From: an uncultured Ruminococcus sp.
GTDB taxonomy: Bacteria; Bacillota; Clostridia; Oscillospirales; Acutalibacteraceae
DNA length: 64,000 nucleotides
Reading direction: 5' to 3'
Assembly: GCA_902786345.1 (NCBI GenBank)
Contig: CADACB010000009.1
Coordinates: 1 to 64,000 of the forward strand
Positions 27,201-35,600 of this stretch are shown here, piece after piece. The notes beneath the pieces are model-generated. The model was not told the origin of the DNA. It made no database searches and saw only the letters and a list, made by a program, of their open reading frames with translations. The translations under genes were made by a program, and so were the position numbers. Position 1 is the stretch's first letter, and every line of letters begins with the position of its first letter.

Positions 27201-27766
27201 ATAATACCTACAATTTTATACTCAAGATGCTTTACATAATCTGAGGTTGCATTCCCCTCAACAGTAGAATTAAACTTTACAGTATCACCAAGCTTATAAC
27301 CCGACAACGCAAGAAAATAGTTTTCAATTACGCATTCTCCCTCGTTCTGCGGCATACGTCCGTCAACAAGAACAGGTTCATTCAGCTTTATCTTGTTGGT
27401 ATCACTTTTTTCCGGTACAGAATAAACACGTACTACAGAATCCGTTTTATCCTGAGATATGATAAGATCTGCCATATATCCGGGCATTACCTGTTCTGCG
27501 CTTTCAAGTGCATATATATCCTTTATGTCATCGTCATCAAAGCCTACCGTTGACATAATATTAATATCTGTAAGATGCTGAGAAGAAAAATACTGACGTC
27601 CAGTTTCTATCATACTCGGGCAGGCTGATTTTAAACCGGTGAAAAAACCTACACTTATCCCGATGATTGCAAATATGGAAAAAAATCTTGATTTTGTACG
27701 TGAAATTTCCCTTATGATATTTTTTCTTAAGGATTTTTTTGATTTACCTTTACTTTGAATATCCAG
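24254..27766 (-). CDS. ABC transporter permease, FtsX-like, with large coiled-coil insert; CTG start
   Basis: The protein (1170 residues from the start chosen here) is the membrane half of a MacB/FtsX-type ABC system. The first in-frame ATG (27613) would omit 51 residues that contain a clear first membrane helix (SRFFSIFAIIGISVGFFTG). Reading the frame upstream gives no ATG, GTG or TTG before a TGA, but a CTG at 27766 sits seven bases behind GAGGTG, so CTG is the likely start. After helix 1 comes an extracellular domain, then a long heptad-type coiled coil (about 255-615), an FtsX domain with three helices starting near 640, a second outer domain, and a final FtsX domain (about 1040-1165). 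The stop codon lies in a dispersed repeat. Confidence 0.85.
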   Translation of the reverse strand: MDIQSKGKSKKSLRKNIIREISRTKSRFFSIFAIIGISVGFFTGLKSACPSMIETGRQYFSSQHLTDINIMSTVGFDDDDIKDIYALESAEQVMPGYMADLIISQDKTDSVVRVYSVPEKSDTNKIKLNEPVLVDGRMPQNEGECVIENYFLALSGYKLGDTVKFNSTVEGNATSDYVKHLEYKIVGIIDSPMYLTYARGNSTVGDGSITFYMMIPSDEFAYERYTNVYVRTKASVNGYSDFSDEYKDMVADEKEEFEGISDKCIDRFNKTVLADSKKELSDAKKEYADKKQETFDKMSDGASKLHKGEEEYNNQIADAQRKLDEAEAKLEEGKKKLEQGQKDYKDGIEEARNKLSDAQTQYSDGLKKYNDAKLEYDTKIREAENQLNSAQKEFDTQYQLFYFTTKPQAENKLALLKAGINLCDEIISRSQQRLDEIKHDGIIGEALSDEVISLESKLDEYSEKLSEYQLRYDEGTNQLAEGERQLNEAKAKLDAAVLELETQKTNGAVQLNDAKNQLDSAESQLETGKLEYETAMTTGLLDLQTAQAEITEGEKQLYDGKTDFENQKLLGLQKLKKSREQLEKGRYDAYIQLSEAEEKLNDAQEKLDKLDEAKWIVNDRDSNPGYSGLVDDANRVDSIARVFPIFFLLVAALVCLTTMTRMVEERRTEIGTLKALGYSNAAIASKYFIYSGTAALSGSIVGSVIGVFTLPYIIVQTYGIMYTLPATKLVVSWSSLLASSIIGVFCICIVSLAACYHDLKIAPAILMRPKAPKPGKRILLEHIRPIWKHMNFTSKVTARNLFRYKARFLMTVIGVAGCTALIVAAFGLRDSITDIADKQFKGVTSYDQVYALSESQSADKKAYLMSQIHADERIENAALGYIGWSKACSENHKEMIVGRTLIFANDDYKTMFKLRDRKSGEEYTLGNEGIIINERLGDVLRVRQGDSITLNLEDNNYICKITALTENYSGNFFYMTPEYYRELTGNDPKYGVVFTHISEEYKSEENEIANDWMKNEDIMTVSSTTEQVNAILDMLQSLNVIIFVMVFCAGLLAVVVLYNLTNINIAERVREIATIKVLGFYSLETANFIYRENIVLTAVGAFVGLFLGNMLSVFIVDAIQMDNVMFPKVITPLTYFLGFILTFLFSMFVNFIMYFKMNKISMVESLKSIE

Positions 27767-27801
27767 ATATAATCACCTCTTTTCACAGTCAAATTCAGAA
27801 T

Positions 27802-28509
27802 TTACCATTCTATCTGATCTACCGGAACAGGGCTGTCATTTACAACATTACTGACAACCTTACCGCTTCGCATACTTATTACACGATTTGCCATTGGTGT
27901 TATAGCTGAGTTATGAGTGATAAGAACAACCGTCATACCGTCATCTATGCACTTATTCTGCAGGAGCCTGAGAATGTTTTTGCCGGTATTATAGTCAAGT
28001 GCACCGGTAGGCTCGTCACATAGAAGCAGCTTTGGTTTCTTGGCAAGTGCCCTTGCAATTGAAACTCTTTGCTGTTCACCACCCGAAAGCTGTGAAGGAA
28101 AGTTATTTTTACGCTCTGATAAGCCTACACTGTCCAGTGCCGTATCCGCATCAATAGACTCCCTGCATATCTGTGTTGCAAGCTCTACATTCTCCTTGGC
28201 TGTCAGATTAGGTATAAGATTATAAAACTGGAAGACAAAACCTATATCATAACGTCTGTATGAGGCAAGATCATGTTTGTTCAAATGGCTTATATCCTTA
28301 CCGCCAACCATTATCCTGCCCTCGTCACAGCTGTCTATCCCCCCAAGAATATTCAATACAGTAGTTTTTCCTGCACCGGAAAGTCCTACAACAACAGCAA
28401 ACTCACCTTCATCTATAGAAAATGATACTCCGTCTGCCGCCGTAATTGTAACCTCTCCCATTTTATAACGTTTATATACATTATCAAACTGAACAAAATT
28501 CTTCATCAT
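27802..28509 (-). CDS. ABC transporter ATP-binding protein (MacB/LolD-like)
   Basis: The 235-residue ATPase powers the permease encoded 35 bases downstream. Walker [10 protein letters not shown] is at about 43-51, the signature LSGGEQQR near 140-147, and Walker [13 protein letters not shown] follows near 165. The [11 protein letters not shown] form and the permease type place it with the MacB/LolD/FtsE group, which moves peptides, lipoproteins or drugs or signals across the membrane rather than importing solutes. Two adjacent ATG codons are possible starts. The substrate is unknown. Confidence 0.93.
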   Translation of the reverse strand: MMKNFVQFDNVYKRYKMGEVTITAADGVSFSIDEGEFAVVVGLSGAGKTTVLNILGGIDSCDEGRIMVGGKDISHLNKHDLASYRRYDIGFVFQFYNLIPNLTAKENVELATQICRESIDADTALDSVGLSERKNNFPSQLSGGEQQRVSIARALAKKPKLLLCDEPTGALDYNTGKNILRLLQNKCIDDGMTVVLITHNSAITPMANRVISMRSGKVVSNVVNDSPVPVDQIEW

Positions 28510-28744
28510 AATTTTTCACCGATCCCTGAAACTTTTACAACAGCCTTGATTTATCCTGTTTTTATTCCACTTACAATTTTATGTTGTTCTATTGATCTGA
28601 AATGCTTAAAATATACAAATGCATATTTTAAATCAACATACCTTTTATGTGTGATTTTTTTATTCAATAAGCTAATAATACAGGACAAAATATATTGATC
28701 AGATATTTAGTGTCGTAATACTTGCACAATACCGTATAACTGGT

Positions 28745-30433
28745 TTATATCCCGTTGCTGTCAAGCCACTCACCAGCATTTTCGGCAACCTCTTTAAGTG
28801 CGTCCCCTTCAAAAGGAGACTTCAGACCTGCGGTATCTATAAGTTCAATAAAGGTTTGTATGCCTGCTTTTCTTACAAGCCTCATATAACGCTGCCATGC
28901 TTCTTCGTGGCTTTTCTGCATAACAGTCCAGAATTCAAGTGCCGCAGTTTGTGCAAAGCAATAATCAATATAATAGAACGGATTTTCATATATATGAAGC
29001 TGTCTTTGCCAACCCTTGCCTTCACCATAGAAAGGTGAACCGTCAAGCTTCATCCACGGCATATACACTCTTAACAATTCACGCCATACCTGATGTCTCT
29101 GATCGGGAGCCATTTCCGGATTTTCATATACCAGATGCTGAAAATGATCAACCATTGTTCCGTAAGGAATAAATGTTATAGCACCAAACAGATGACTGTA
29201 ACGGAACTTTGCTGCATCTTTACCAAAAAATTCGTCACTTTTATGCCAACCGAAAAATTCCATTGTCATAGAGTGTACCTCACAGGCTTCAAGCGTAGGA
29301 CTCTGGTTATCTGAAGGTACAATATTTCTTGCAATGTAATATGCAAATGCGTGTCCTGCTTCATGTGTTATAACCTCAACGTCATCCGCAGTGCCGTTAA
29401 AGTTTGCAAATATGAACGGAACCTTATAATCTGCAAGCTGAGTGCAATATCCGCCGCCGGCCTTACCCTTTTTGCTTAACACATCCATAAGCTCATTGTC
29501 AAGCATAACATCAATAAATTCTGCACTTTCATCAGAAAGCTCGTGATAAAGCTTTTTTCCTGTTTCGAGTATTTCCTCGGGAGTGCCCTGAGGTTTCGGA
29601 TTACCGTCACGAAAACGCAGGGAAGCGTCTGCAAAAGTCAAAGGATATTCAAGTCCTGTTCGTTTTGCCTGTTCACGGTATAACCTGTCAGCCAACGGTA
29701 CTATATATTTAACCACTGCCTTTCGAAATTTATCAACATCCTCGGCCGTATAGCAATTTCTGTTCATTTGAAGATAACCAAGCTTTACAAAATTATCATA
29801 TCCAAGCTTTTTGGCTTTTTTGTCGCGGAGCTTTACAAGCTTATCATAAATCTCATCAAGTTCCTTTCCGTGTTCGCTATAGAAGCCTGCCTCTGCGCTC
29901 CACGCTGAACGGCGTATTTCATCATCAGGTGACTGTTTATATGGAAAAAGCTGTGAGATAGTTTTCTTTTCACCGTCAAAATCTATCTGTGCAGAAGCTA
30001 TCAGCTTCTGATATTCAGTTTCAAGCTTATTAGTTTCCTGAGTTTCGGGGATTATCTCGGGAGAGAAGGCTTTAAGAAAAATCTCTGCATTTTTAAACAT
30101 AAGGCTTCCATATTTTTCTTCAAGCTGAGGGCGGAATCTGCTGTTTACAACAAGCTTTACAAAGCTATGCTGTATATCTGTAAACACGGGAGAAAACTCA
30201 TCTATATATTCCACTTCTTTTTCATAATATTCGTCAGTCGTATCTATAGAGCTTCGTGTATATGCAAGACTCATCATAGTGTCAATATGCAATGTAAATT
30301 TATCCCATTCCATAAAAGCCTTATCAGCGGCTTCAAAGCTCTTGGCATCAATAAATTTTTGTTTGATCTGACCTGCATATTTCTTTGACGCTTCAATATC
30401 CGGACGTTCATATTTCATTTCTGAAAACTTCAT
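28745..30433 (-). CDS. M3-family oligoendopeptidase (PepF-like)
   Basis: This zinc metallopeptidase degrades short peptides in the cytoplasm. The active-site motif HEAGH lies near residues 353-357, within VITHEAGHAFAYYIARN, and the Glu ligand follows in LEACEVHSMTMEFF. The 562-residue length fits the M3B group. The start at 30433 (MKFSEMKYERPD) is nine bases behind GGGAGG; an ATG two codons earlier is too close to the site and one 20 codons earlier reads through a hydrophobic stretch unlikely to be translated. The gene is flanked by non-coding stretches (28510-28744 shows nothing), so it is probably transcribed alone. Confidence 0.93.
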   Translation of the reverse strand: MKFSEMKYERPDIEASKKYAGQIKQKFIDAKSFEAADKAFMEWDKFTLHIDTMMSLAYTRSSIDTTDEYYEKEVEYIDEFSPVFTDIQHSFVKLVVNSRFRPQLEEKYGSLMFKNAEIFLKAFSPEIIPETQETNKLETEYQKLIASAQIDFDGEKKTISQLFPYKQSPDDEIRRSAWSAEAGFYSEHGKELDEIYDKLVKLRDKKAKKLGYDNFVKLGYLQMNRNCYTAEDVDKFRKAVVKYIVPLADRLYREQAKRTGLEYPLTFADASLRFRDGNPKPQGTPEEILETGKKLYHELSDESAEFIDVMLDNELMDVLSKKGKAGGGYCTQLADYKVPFIFANFNGTADDVEVITHEAGHAFAYYIARNIVPSDNQSPTLEACEVHSMTMEFFGWHKSDEFFGKDAAKFRYSHLFGAITFIPYGTMVDHFQHLVYENPEMAPDQRHQVWRELLRVYMPWMKLDGSPFYGEGKGWQRQLHIYENPFYYIDYCFAQTAALEFWTVMQKSHEEAWQRYMRLVRKAGIQTFIELIDTAGLKSPFEGDALKEVAENAGEWLDSNGI

Positions 30434-30502
30434 ACACATATTCCTCCCTTGAATGATATATATAATTTTACAACATACTATAAAAAAAATCAATCAAATT
30501 AT

Positions 30503-30675
30503 CTGCGTTCGACGGCAAGTTGGCGGCAAGCTGCCGCTCCCGATTCGCGCTTACGTTCGCTTACGCTCTCTCTGTTTATCTAAACTAATAAAACGCCGAT
30601 CGCGGCATCCGGCACATCAAATCTTTCTATATCCGCCGACACAGCCTGTTCATCGGGCTGCTTTCCGGCTGTTTA
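30503..30675 (-). repeat. GC-rich palindromic dispersed repeat, copy 2
   Basis: Its reverse complement aligns by eye with 10147-10287: CCGGAA-GCA near the start, then GATG, CAGG, GTGT, then CCGCGATCGGCGT, then GCGTAAGCGAACG and GGGAGCGGCAGCTTGCCGCC. The arms GGCGGCA/TGCCGC form a hairpin at 30522-30537, and a further inverted repeat, CCGGAAAGCAGCCCG-type, lies at 30650-30670. It lies upstream of the peptidase. The following AT-rich stretch, 30676-30884, holds nothing I recognise. Confidence 0.65.
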
Positions 30676-30884
30676 ACTAATATCTCCCATATTATTTTTC
30701 TACTTCACCTTACCGTGCCTGCTGATTTAATTAATAATTTATAATTGCGTTCACTCTTTTTACGGCATTTGGCTTACTTCCGCATTTTATACATTATAAA
30801 TTACATAAACCTCCTATTGATTTTTCCTGCTTATGAAGATGTTATCGTTTTATGATATTTTCAACAAAAATCATAAGCTCAGTA

Positions 30885-30913
30885 TTGACTTTTTTAAAAA
30901 TACAGTATATAAT
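30885..30913 (+). promoter_or_regulatory. Strong sigma-A-type promoter for the structured RNA/49-residue peptide unit
   Basis: TTGACT (30885-30890) and TATAAT (30908-30913) are exactly 17 bases apart, one mismatch from consensus. No gene begins for more than 300 bases downstream, which means the product begins with a long untranslated RNA. Confidence 0.75.
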
Positions 30914-30919
30914 TAAGTA

Positions 30920-31182
30920 AGATTTTAACATAAGTGAATAAGGATTCCTGTGTCTGTTCAGTCATAGCGATGAATTGTTCGCTAATGTAAACTTACTTGC
31001 CTGTTTGATGCAATGTAAGTTAGTTATTTTAAAATCAATAAAAAGGGTTCAAGGGCTGCCCGTAAAGTAATTGCGCCTTTGCACAAGGCCTTAAACAGGT
31101 TACTTGTTAAAACTGTAAGCCCGAAGTTTCGGTATCCTATAAAAATTTCGCTCTGTTGATCAGAGGAGGTTCACCGGGATCT
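30920..31182 (+). ncRNA. Candidate structured RNA of unknown family
   Basis: The segment has no open frame but many complementary arms. GGATTCCTGTG (30942-30952) pairs with CACCGGGATCT (31172-31182) to close the structure. Inside are AGCGA/TCGCT (30966-30983), a long hairpin AACTTAC-TTGC/GCAA-GTAAGTT (30990-31021), GGGCT/AGCCC (31053-31057 with 31118-31122) enclosing AAGTAA/TTACTT (31065-31070 with 31100-31105) and GCCTT/AAGGC (31075-31089), and CTCTG/CAGAG (31151-31165). It could be an independent RNA or the 5' leader of the small gene at 31223; no terminator separates them. It lacks SRP, RNase P and tmRNA signatures. A fragment, AAGGGTTCAAGGG, recalls 6S RNA, but the branched fold does not. 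Confidence 0.5.
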
Positions 31183-31222
31183 TGTCAAAAGCATTTCACT
31201 AGTATTATAAGGAGGCATTGTG

Positions 31223-31372
31223 ATGAATAACAAGTTTTTCGTGATATTCATTTCCGTAGTTGGCGGTGTAGCCGCTATCACTGCAGCATTGACTGCATAT
31301 CTTATAGTAAAGGAAAGACAAAAAAGAGATGAAGAGGAGCTTGAGCATTACCTCGACAGCTCAATTCAATAA
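31223..31372 (+). CDS. 49-residue single-pass membrane peptide
   Basis: The ATG is nine bases behind AAGGAGG. The peptide has three parts: a short MNNK start, one hydrophobic helix (about residues 5-29, FFVIFISVVGG onward) and a highly charged tail KERQKRDEEELEHY. It is likely an inner-membrane peptide with the tail in the cytoplasm. Family and function are unknown. It is the only open frame in a unit bounded by a strong promoter at 30885 and a terminator at 31384, so it is probably real despite its length. The single-helix form is compatible with small membrane regulators; a toxin role is possible but nothing in the sequence shows it. Confidence 0.65.
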   Translation: MNNKFFVIFISVVGGVAAITAALTAYLIVKERQKRDEEELEHYLDSSIQ

Positions 31373-31383
31373 TTTTACTGACT

Positions 31384-31411
31384 GACGGTTGATTATTCAG
31401 CCGTCTTTTTT
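31384..31411 (+). terminator. Terminator of the structured RNA/49-residue peptide unit
   Basis: GACGGTTGA (31384-31392) pairs with TCAGCCGTC (31397-31405) around a TTAT loop, followed by six T residues. Confidence 0.88.
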
Positions 31412-31524
31412 CATTCACGGAAAATAATACTAACAACAACTATGGTATTGTTAAATATGTACATTATTTACAGCATAAGTTTGTTTTTTATGCTAATTGT
31501 AAATTTTTACTTTATTAATTAAAA

Positions 31525-31553
31525 TTGTAATATAGATAGAATGGTCTTAGTAT
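31525..31553 (+). promoter_or_regulatory. Possible promoter of the secreted protease
   Basis: TTGTAA (31525-31530) and TAGTAT (31548-31553) are 17 bases apart and lie just upstream of the protease gene. The -10 is imperfect. Confidence 0.35.
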
Positions 31554-31584
31554 AAGCTGAAAACAATAAGAAAAGGAGCACAAT

Positions 31585-34500
31585 ATGAAAAAATTTTTTT
31601 TATCAGTTTCATCAGGAATGATTGCCGTTGTCATCGCCTTAACATCATCCATTCCTTCATTGGCAGCTTCAGAAAACAATTGTGAACCGGAAACAGAAAA
31701 TACGATTTCTTCTGTGCAGGTGTCAGGTGAAAATTCCAATAGCAAAAATACGTCTGACGGTAAAAAAACAGATGACGATTCTGAGAATACTTCTTCGGAA
31801 TTGTCATATCCGACTGAAGGTGTTATCCCTGATATGGACTACAACCCTGAGGATGACGGATTTAAGGTTATCAAAAATGCCGAGGATTACTATGACTACA
31901 CCTTTGATCCTGATAACGTTAAACCTATGGGCAACAGTTCTCTCCCCTCTTCAGTGGATAACAGCACTTCAAAATATTTTCCGGAGATCGGCTATCAAAG
32001 AGGCGGCTCTTGTATGTTTCACGCCGCTGTATATAACCAATTTACATATACCTACAACAAGGCTCACAATATCAAAACGGATTATAATACAATCTTTTCA
32101 CCCAAATTCCTCTATAATCTGAATAACCAGGGCACAACCGGGGGTACTGTTGTAAGAGACGGATATAATCTGATGAAAAACATCGGCTGTGTAACTATGC
32201 GTGTTGCTCCGTTCGGACACGATTATACGCCCAACGAGGAGCAATATTGCCGTGAAATATGCACTGACGAATATGCATACAGATTTGCTGCAAATCACCG
32301 TATTGAAGACTTCTATTTCTTTGAACAGCCGGGAACAGGAAACAGACAGGTAACATCTCCGGATGACTCCGATCTTTCAGCTATGAAGGCAGCTCTTGCA
32401 AACGGTGAAATTCTTACCTTCTATAGAATAATAGGTTATACAACAAAATTAAAAGCATCTGATAATCCTGATGTAAACAAGGGTGTTGCCGGTGAAACAT
32501 GCGTTTATTGTTCAACCTCAGGTGATGGTGCACACGAAATGGCAATTGTGGGATACAACGATAATATTTGGACAGATGTAAATAATAACGGACAAATAGA
32601 CAGCGGCGAGATGGGTGCATTCAAGATCGCCAATTCCTATGGTCCAAATCAGGATAATAAAGGTTTTTTATGGGTAGCATATGATGCATTGAACGAAAAA
32701 ACCTCTGTAAACGGAGGACCTCAGCCCGAAAAACGAATTGCCCTGTTCTGGGAAATAGTTGGCATCAAGCTTATGCCGGATGAATATGATCCTCACGTTT
32801 TCCTTAAATGGACACTTAATACAAATGACCGATTCAACAGCTATGTTAAGCTTACCGGAACCTACGGCAGCGAACAGTTCACTGAAACTGTTGACCCTAT
32901 CACCTATAGGTCCGATACTCTTGTAAGAGCTTATGACGGCTATGAAGAAGCAACAGACGCTTCGTTTGTATACAATATGGATCAAATACTGAGCAAATTC
33001 AGTACCGACGATTATACCAAAATCAATTGGACTCTTTCCTTTGAACACACTAAAGATAACGGCAGCAGCCTTATTATCAAGGATTGCTATCTCTATGACG
33101 AGAAAACAGGTCGTATGTATAAACCTCAGAATGCTTATCCCATCACAGTAACCACCGGAAGCAGATCTGTTACTCTTCCCACTGACTACAATAATTTTGC
33201 TATTGTTTATTATAAAGGATATAACGATCCGCTAATCAGCTATTCTTTAGGCAATGTAAATTCAGGCTTTACTACAGAAGCGATGACAAGCAATAACGAT
33301 AAAGACTCATATTATTACAAACATTTAATTAATCTTGGAAAAAATGACGCTGCCTATGCATATTTCAGCAACACTTCAGGCAAGGTGGATAAAAACGGTA
33401 CAGTATATTATAAAGTTCAAAAGGGTTTTAACTATTTTACAACATCTTATGCGGCTGAAAAGCTTACTCTGTCCCTAAGAAAAAATCTTGGAAATATATC
33501 TGATACTGATACAAGTCTTAAGATGTACTGCCAGGCTAAGGGCGGATATGGTCCTTATACCTACAAATATACAATCAAAGACCTGAACACTAATGAAGTT
33601 GTATTCAGCAATAATTATATTCATCCACATTTCGATGAACGTGAGATAACTGCAAAGGAATTGGAATATGCTACAAACACAGACAGCACATTCAAGTTTA
33701 CAAAGGAATCAAAATATTATGTCGTTATTGACGCTAAAGACGTAACCGGTGCAACCACCTCTTATTCATTCAACATAGAGATCAAGGATTTGCCATTCAG
33801 AATAGCACAATTCAACATTGAAAATCCGGCTGATAAATATGAATGCGGCAAAGAGCTTACTTTACGTTATATCACAGAAAACGACTCTTTTTCTCCGGCT
33901 CATTTTTTCAGTAATCTGCGTATATTCAAGGATGGAAAACAGGTTTACAAAAAACTTATTTACCCCACAAACAGTTCTGACAGTACCACAAAACGTATGG
34001 ATATTCCCATAAAATGGACACCTACTATCGGAGGTAATTACACCGCTCTTATCAACAGAACCGATAATGACGGTGCATATGTTTGTGAATCAATAAAGTT
34101 CAGTGTAACAAATAATTCTGTTTCTGCTTCAGAAATAAACATAAACCCCGGAAACAATTTATATATTGGTGAAACAGCAAAGCTTAATGTAACAGCTTCA
34201 AACGGAGTTGGTCCTTATCAGTACAAATATTCCTATATAAGATACGGCGAAGAAAAGGAAATCTCAGCATACAATGAAAACAGCAGCTGCGACTTTGCAG
34301 TGCCAAATGAACCTGGAGCTTATACACTCCGTGTCCTTGTTAAAGACAGTACCGGATGTGAAGCACAAAGCTTTAAGGACATCTGGGTAGAGATACCTCA
34401 TCTTACAGATGTTAAAACAAACAAAGATACATTATATACAAACGACAGCATTAACCTGAGTGTATCCGCAGACCGTATGGCATCATCAATGTCAAAAACA

Positions 34501-35049
34501 AATCTTGTCTATACAGTGATCAGTGATGGCAAAGAAACAGCACTCACCACTGAAGACAATCTGACGGCTGTATGGAAACCCGAAAATGCCGGCGAATATA
34601 CCATCACAGCCACTGTTGAATCAACAGACCGTATGTATAAAACAAAAACGGTTTTTGCAAAAACTACCAAGAAATTTACAGTACAGGAACAGATTGATCC
34701 TCATCCGGATAAATACAAAATTGCAGTAGCTGTAATAAACCACATTGAAAACGAAGGCAGACAGTCAAGCTATAAACTCCATTACTGGAACAATAATAAT
34801 ATGACAGGCGATGCGGATTGTGTTAACACCGGAAAAACCGTTAAAGCAGGTGTGGGTTCATCATATTGGGGCGGTGCTCAGCAAACCTTCACAGTTTATG
34901 AAGCGTATATTCCAAAAACTGCTACCGGATTCAAGTTCCATATAGGCGACAGATGGTTTGGTACAGACGGAGTTGTCTCACAAAGCAAAGGAGTTTACAT
35001 CTTCCACTACTCCGGCAACAAGAGCCTTTATACTAATATCACTTATTAA
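31585..35049 (+). CDS. Secreted papain-family (C1A) cysteine protease with beta-sandwich tail
   Basis: The 1154-residue protein is exported by a signal peptide ending near residue 28. An acidic linker leads to a papain-like domain (about 125-395) with Cys143 in YQRGGSCMFHA, His317 in DGAHEMAIVGY and Asn350 in FKIANSYG. Between His and Asn is an EF-hand/dockerin-like calcium loop, DVNNNGQIDSGE (331-342). The remaining 750 residues are repeated Ig-like strands; a GPY-x-YKY strand recurs (GGYGPYTYKYTI near 651, GVGPYQYKYSYI near 875). The C-terminus (about 1045-1154) is a distinct Trp/Gly-rich module that could bind carbohydrate. No anchor motif is seen. The substrate is unknown. The ATG follows AAAAGGAG. 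Confidence 0.88.
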   Translation: MKKFFLSVSSGMIAVVIALTSSIPSLAASENNCEPETENTISSVQVSGENSNSKNTSDGKKTDDDSENTSSELSYPTEGVIPDMDYNPEDDGFKVIKNAEDYYDYTFDPDNVKPMGNSSLPSSVDNSTSKYFPEIGYQRGGSCMFHAAVYNQFTYTYNKAHNIKTDYNTIFSPKFLYNLNNQGTTGGTVVRDGYNLMKNIGCVTMRVAPFGHDYTPNEEQYCREICTDEYAYRFAANHRIEDFYFFEQPGTGNRQVTSPDDSDLSAMKAALANGEILTFYRIIGYTTKLKASDNPDVNKGVAGETCVYCSTSGDGAHEMAIVGYNDNIWTDVNNNGQIDSGEMGAFKIANSYGPNQDNKGFLWVAYDALNEKTSVNGGPQPEKRIALFWEIVGIKLMPDEYDPHVFLKWTLNTNDRFNSYVKLTGTYGSEQFTETVDPITYRSDTLVRAYDGYEEATDASFVYNMDQILSKFSTDDYTKINWTLSFEHTKDNGSSLIIKDCYLYDEKTGRMYKPQNAYPITVTTGSRSVTLPTDYNNFAIVYYKGYNDPLISYSLGNVNSGFTTEAMTSNNDKDSYYYKHLINLGKNDAAYAYFSNTSGKVDKNGTVYYKVQKGFNYFTTSYAAEKLTLSLRKNLGNISDTDTSLKMYCQAKGGYGPYTYKYTIKDLNTNEVVFSNNYIHPHFDEREITAKELEYATNTDSTFKFTKESKYYVVIDAKDVTGATTSYSFNIEIKDLPFRIAQFNIENPADKYECGKELTLRYITENDSFSPAHFFSNLRIFKDGKQVYKKLIYPTNSSDSTTKRMDIPIKWTPTIGGNYTALINRTDNDGAYVCESIKFSVTNNSVSASEININPGNNLYIGETAKLNVTASNGVGPYQYKYSYIRYGEEKEISAYNENSSCDFAVPNEPGAYTLRVLVKDSTGCEAQSFKDIWVEIPHLTDVKTNKDTLYTNDSINLSVSADRMASSMSKTNLVYTVISDGKETALTTEDNLTAVWKPENAGEYTITATVESTDRMYKTKTVFAKTTKKFTVQEQIDPHPDKYKIAVAVINHIENEGRQSSYKLHYWNNNNMTGDADCVNTGKTVKAGVGSSYWGGAQQTFTVYEAYIPKTATGFKFHIGDRWFGTDGVVSQSKGVYIFHYSGNKSLYTNITY

Positions 35050-35081
35050 AAAACATCCCCGGATCTCCGGGGATGTTTTTC
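35050..35081. terminator. Bidirectional terminator between protease and Nim-like gene
   Basis: AACATCCCCGG (35052-35062) pairs perfectly with CCGGGGATGTT (35067-35077). T residues follow on the plus strand and an A-run precedes, so it can end both the protease and the convergent flavoprotein gene. Confidence 0.9.
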
Positions 35082-35091
35082 TGTATTATAA

Positions 35092-35580
35092 TCAATCAGC
35101 ACTTCCGTTTATAGGATTAACCTTAGCTGTAATGTCGAGAACAGTAAGCTTTGCAACGGCTGTATGGTTTACAATTGCCTTATTATATTCAAAATTACGA
35201 GTTTCAGTATATCTTTGCATAATGATATTATCAATTGCGTTTTGTTTCTCTATACCGTCAAGAAAGGTGATAACTGCTGTTCCCATAACAGATTTATATC
35301 TCATCGTTACATCCTTCTTTTCAACAATACATTCCATCTTTAGCGGTATATCCATTTCAAATGAACATATACCATTTGTTTTCATAAGTTCATATTTTCT
35401 TCCTGCCATTGCTCCATGAACATAAAATTCGATCCGGTTTCCGGACACGGTATATGCAAAATTTAACGGCACAATATATGGAAACTCACCATCTGCTAAA
35501 CCGAGTCTGATAATACTGCATTCATCAATAATATCAACTATCCTTTTAAAATCAGTTACTTCCCTGTCTTTTCTTCTCAT
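35092..35580 (-). CDS. Pyridoxamine 5'-phosphate oxidase-like flavoprotein, Nim type
   Basis: The 162-residue protein fits the split-barrel FMN-binding family whose best-known members are the NimA-type nitroimidazole reductases. The N-terminus MRRKDREVTD, followed by I-x-x-CSIIRLGLADGEFPYIVPLNFAY (about 19-44) and YVHGAMAGRKYELM, matches the Nim group closely, including the His that binds substrate in studied members. Cytoplasmic; probably reduces small electrophiles. Drug resistance should not be assumed, as most genomic homologues have no shown role in it. GGAGG precedes the ATG. Confidence 0.85.
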   Translation of the reverse strand: MRRKDREVTDFKRIVDIIDECSIIRLGLADGEFPYIVPLNFAYTVSGNRIEFYVHGAMAGRKYELMKTNGICSFEMDIPLKMECIVEKKDVTMRYKSVMGTAVITFLDGIEKQNAIDNIIMQRYTETRNFEYNKAIVNHTAVAKLTVLDITAKVNPINGSAD

Positions 35581-35600
35581 TTTTCATCCTCCATATATTC

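Noticed and set aside
30920-31182. 6S RNA or SRP RNA as the identity of the structured RNA
   Set aside because: One fragment (AAGGGTTCAAGGG) recalls 6S, but the branched set of stems does not form a 6S rod, and the SRP tetraloop motif is absent.
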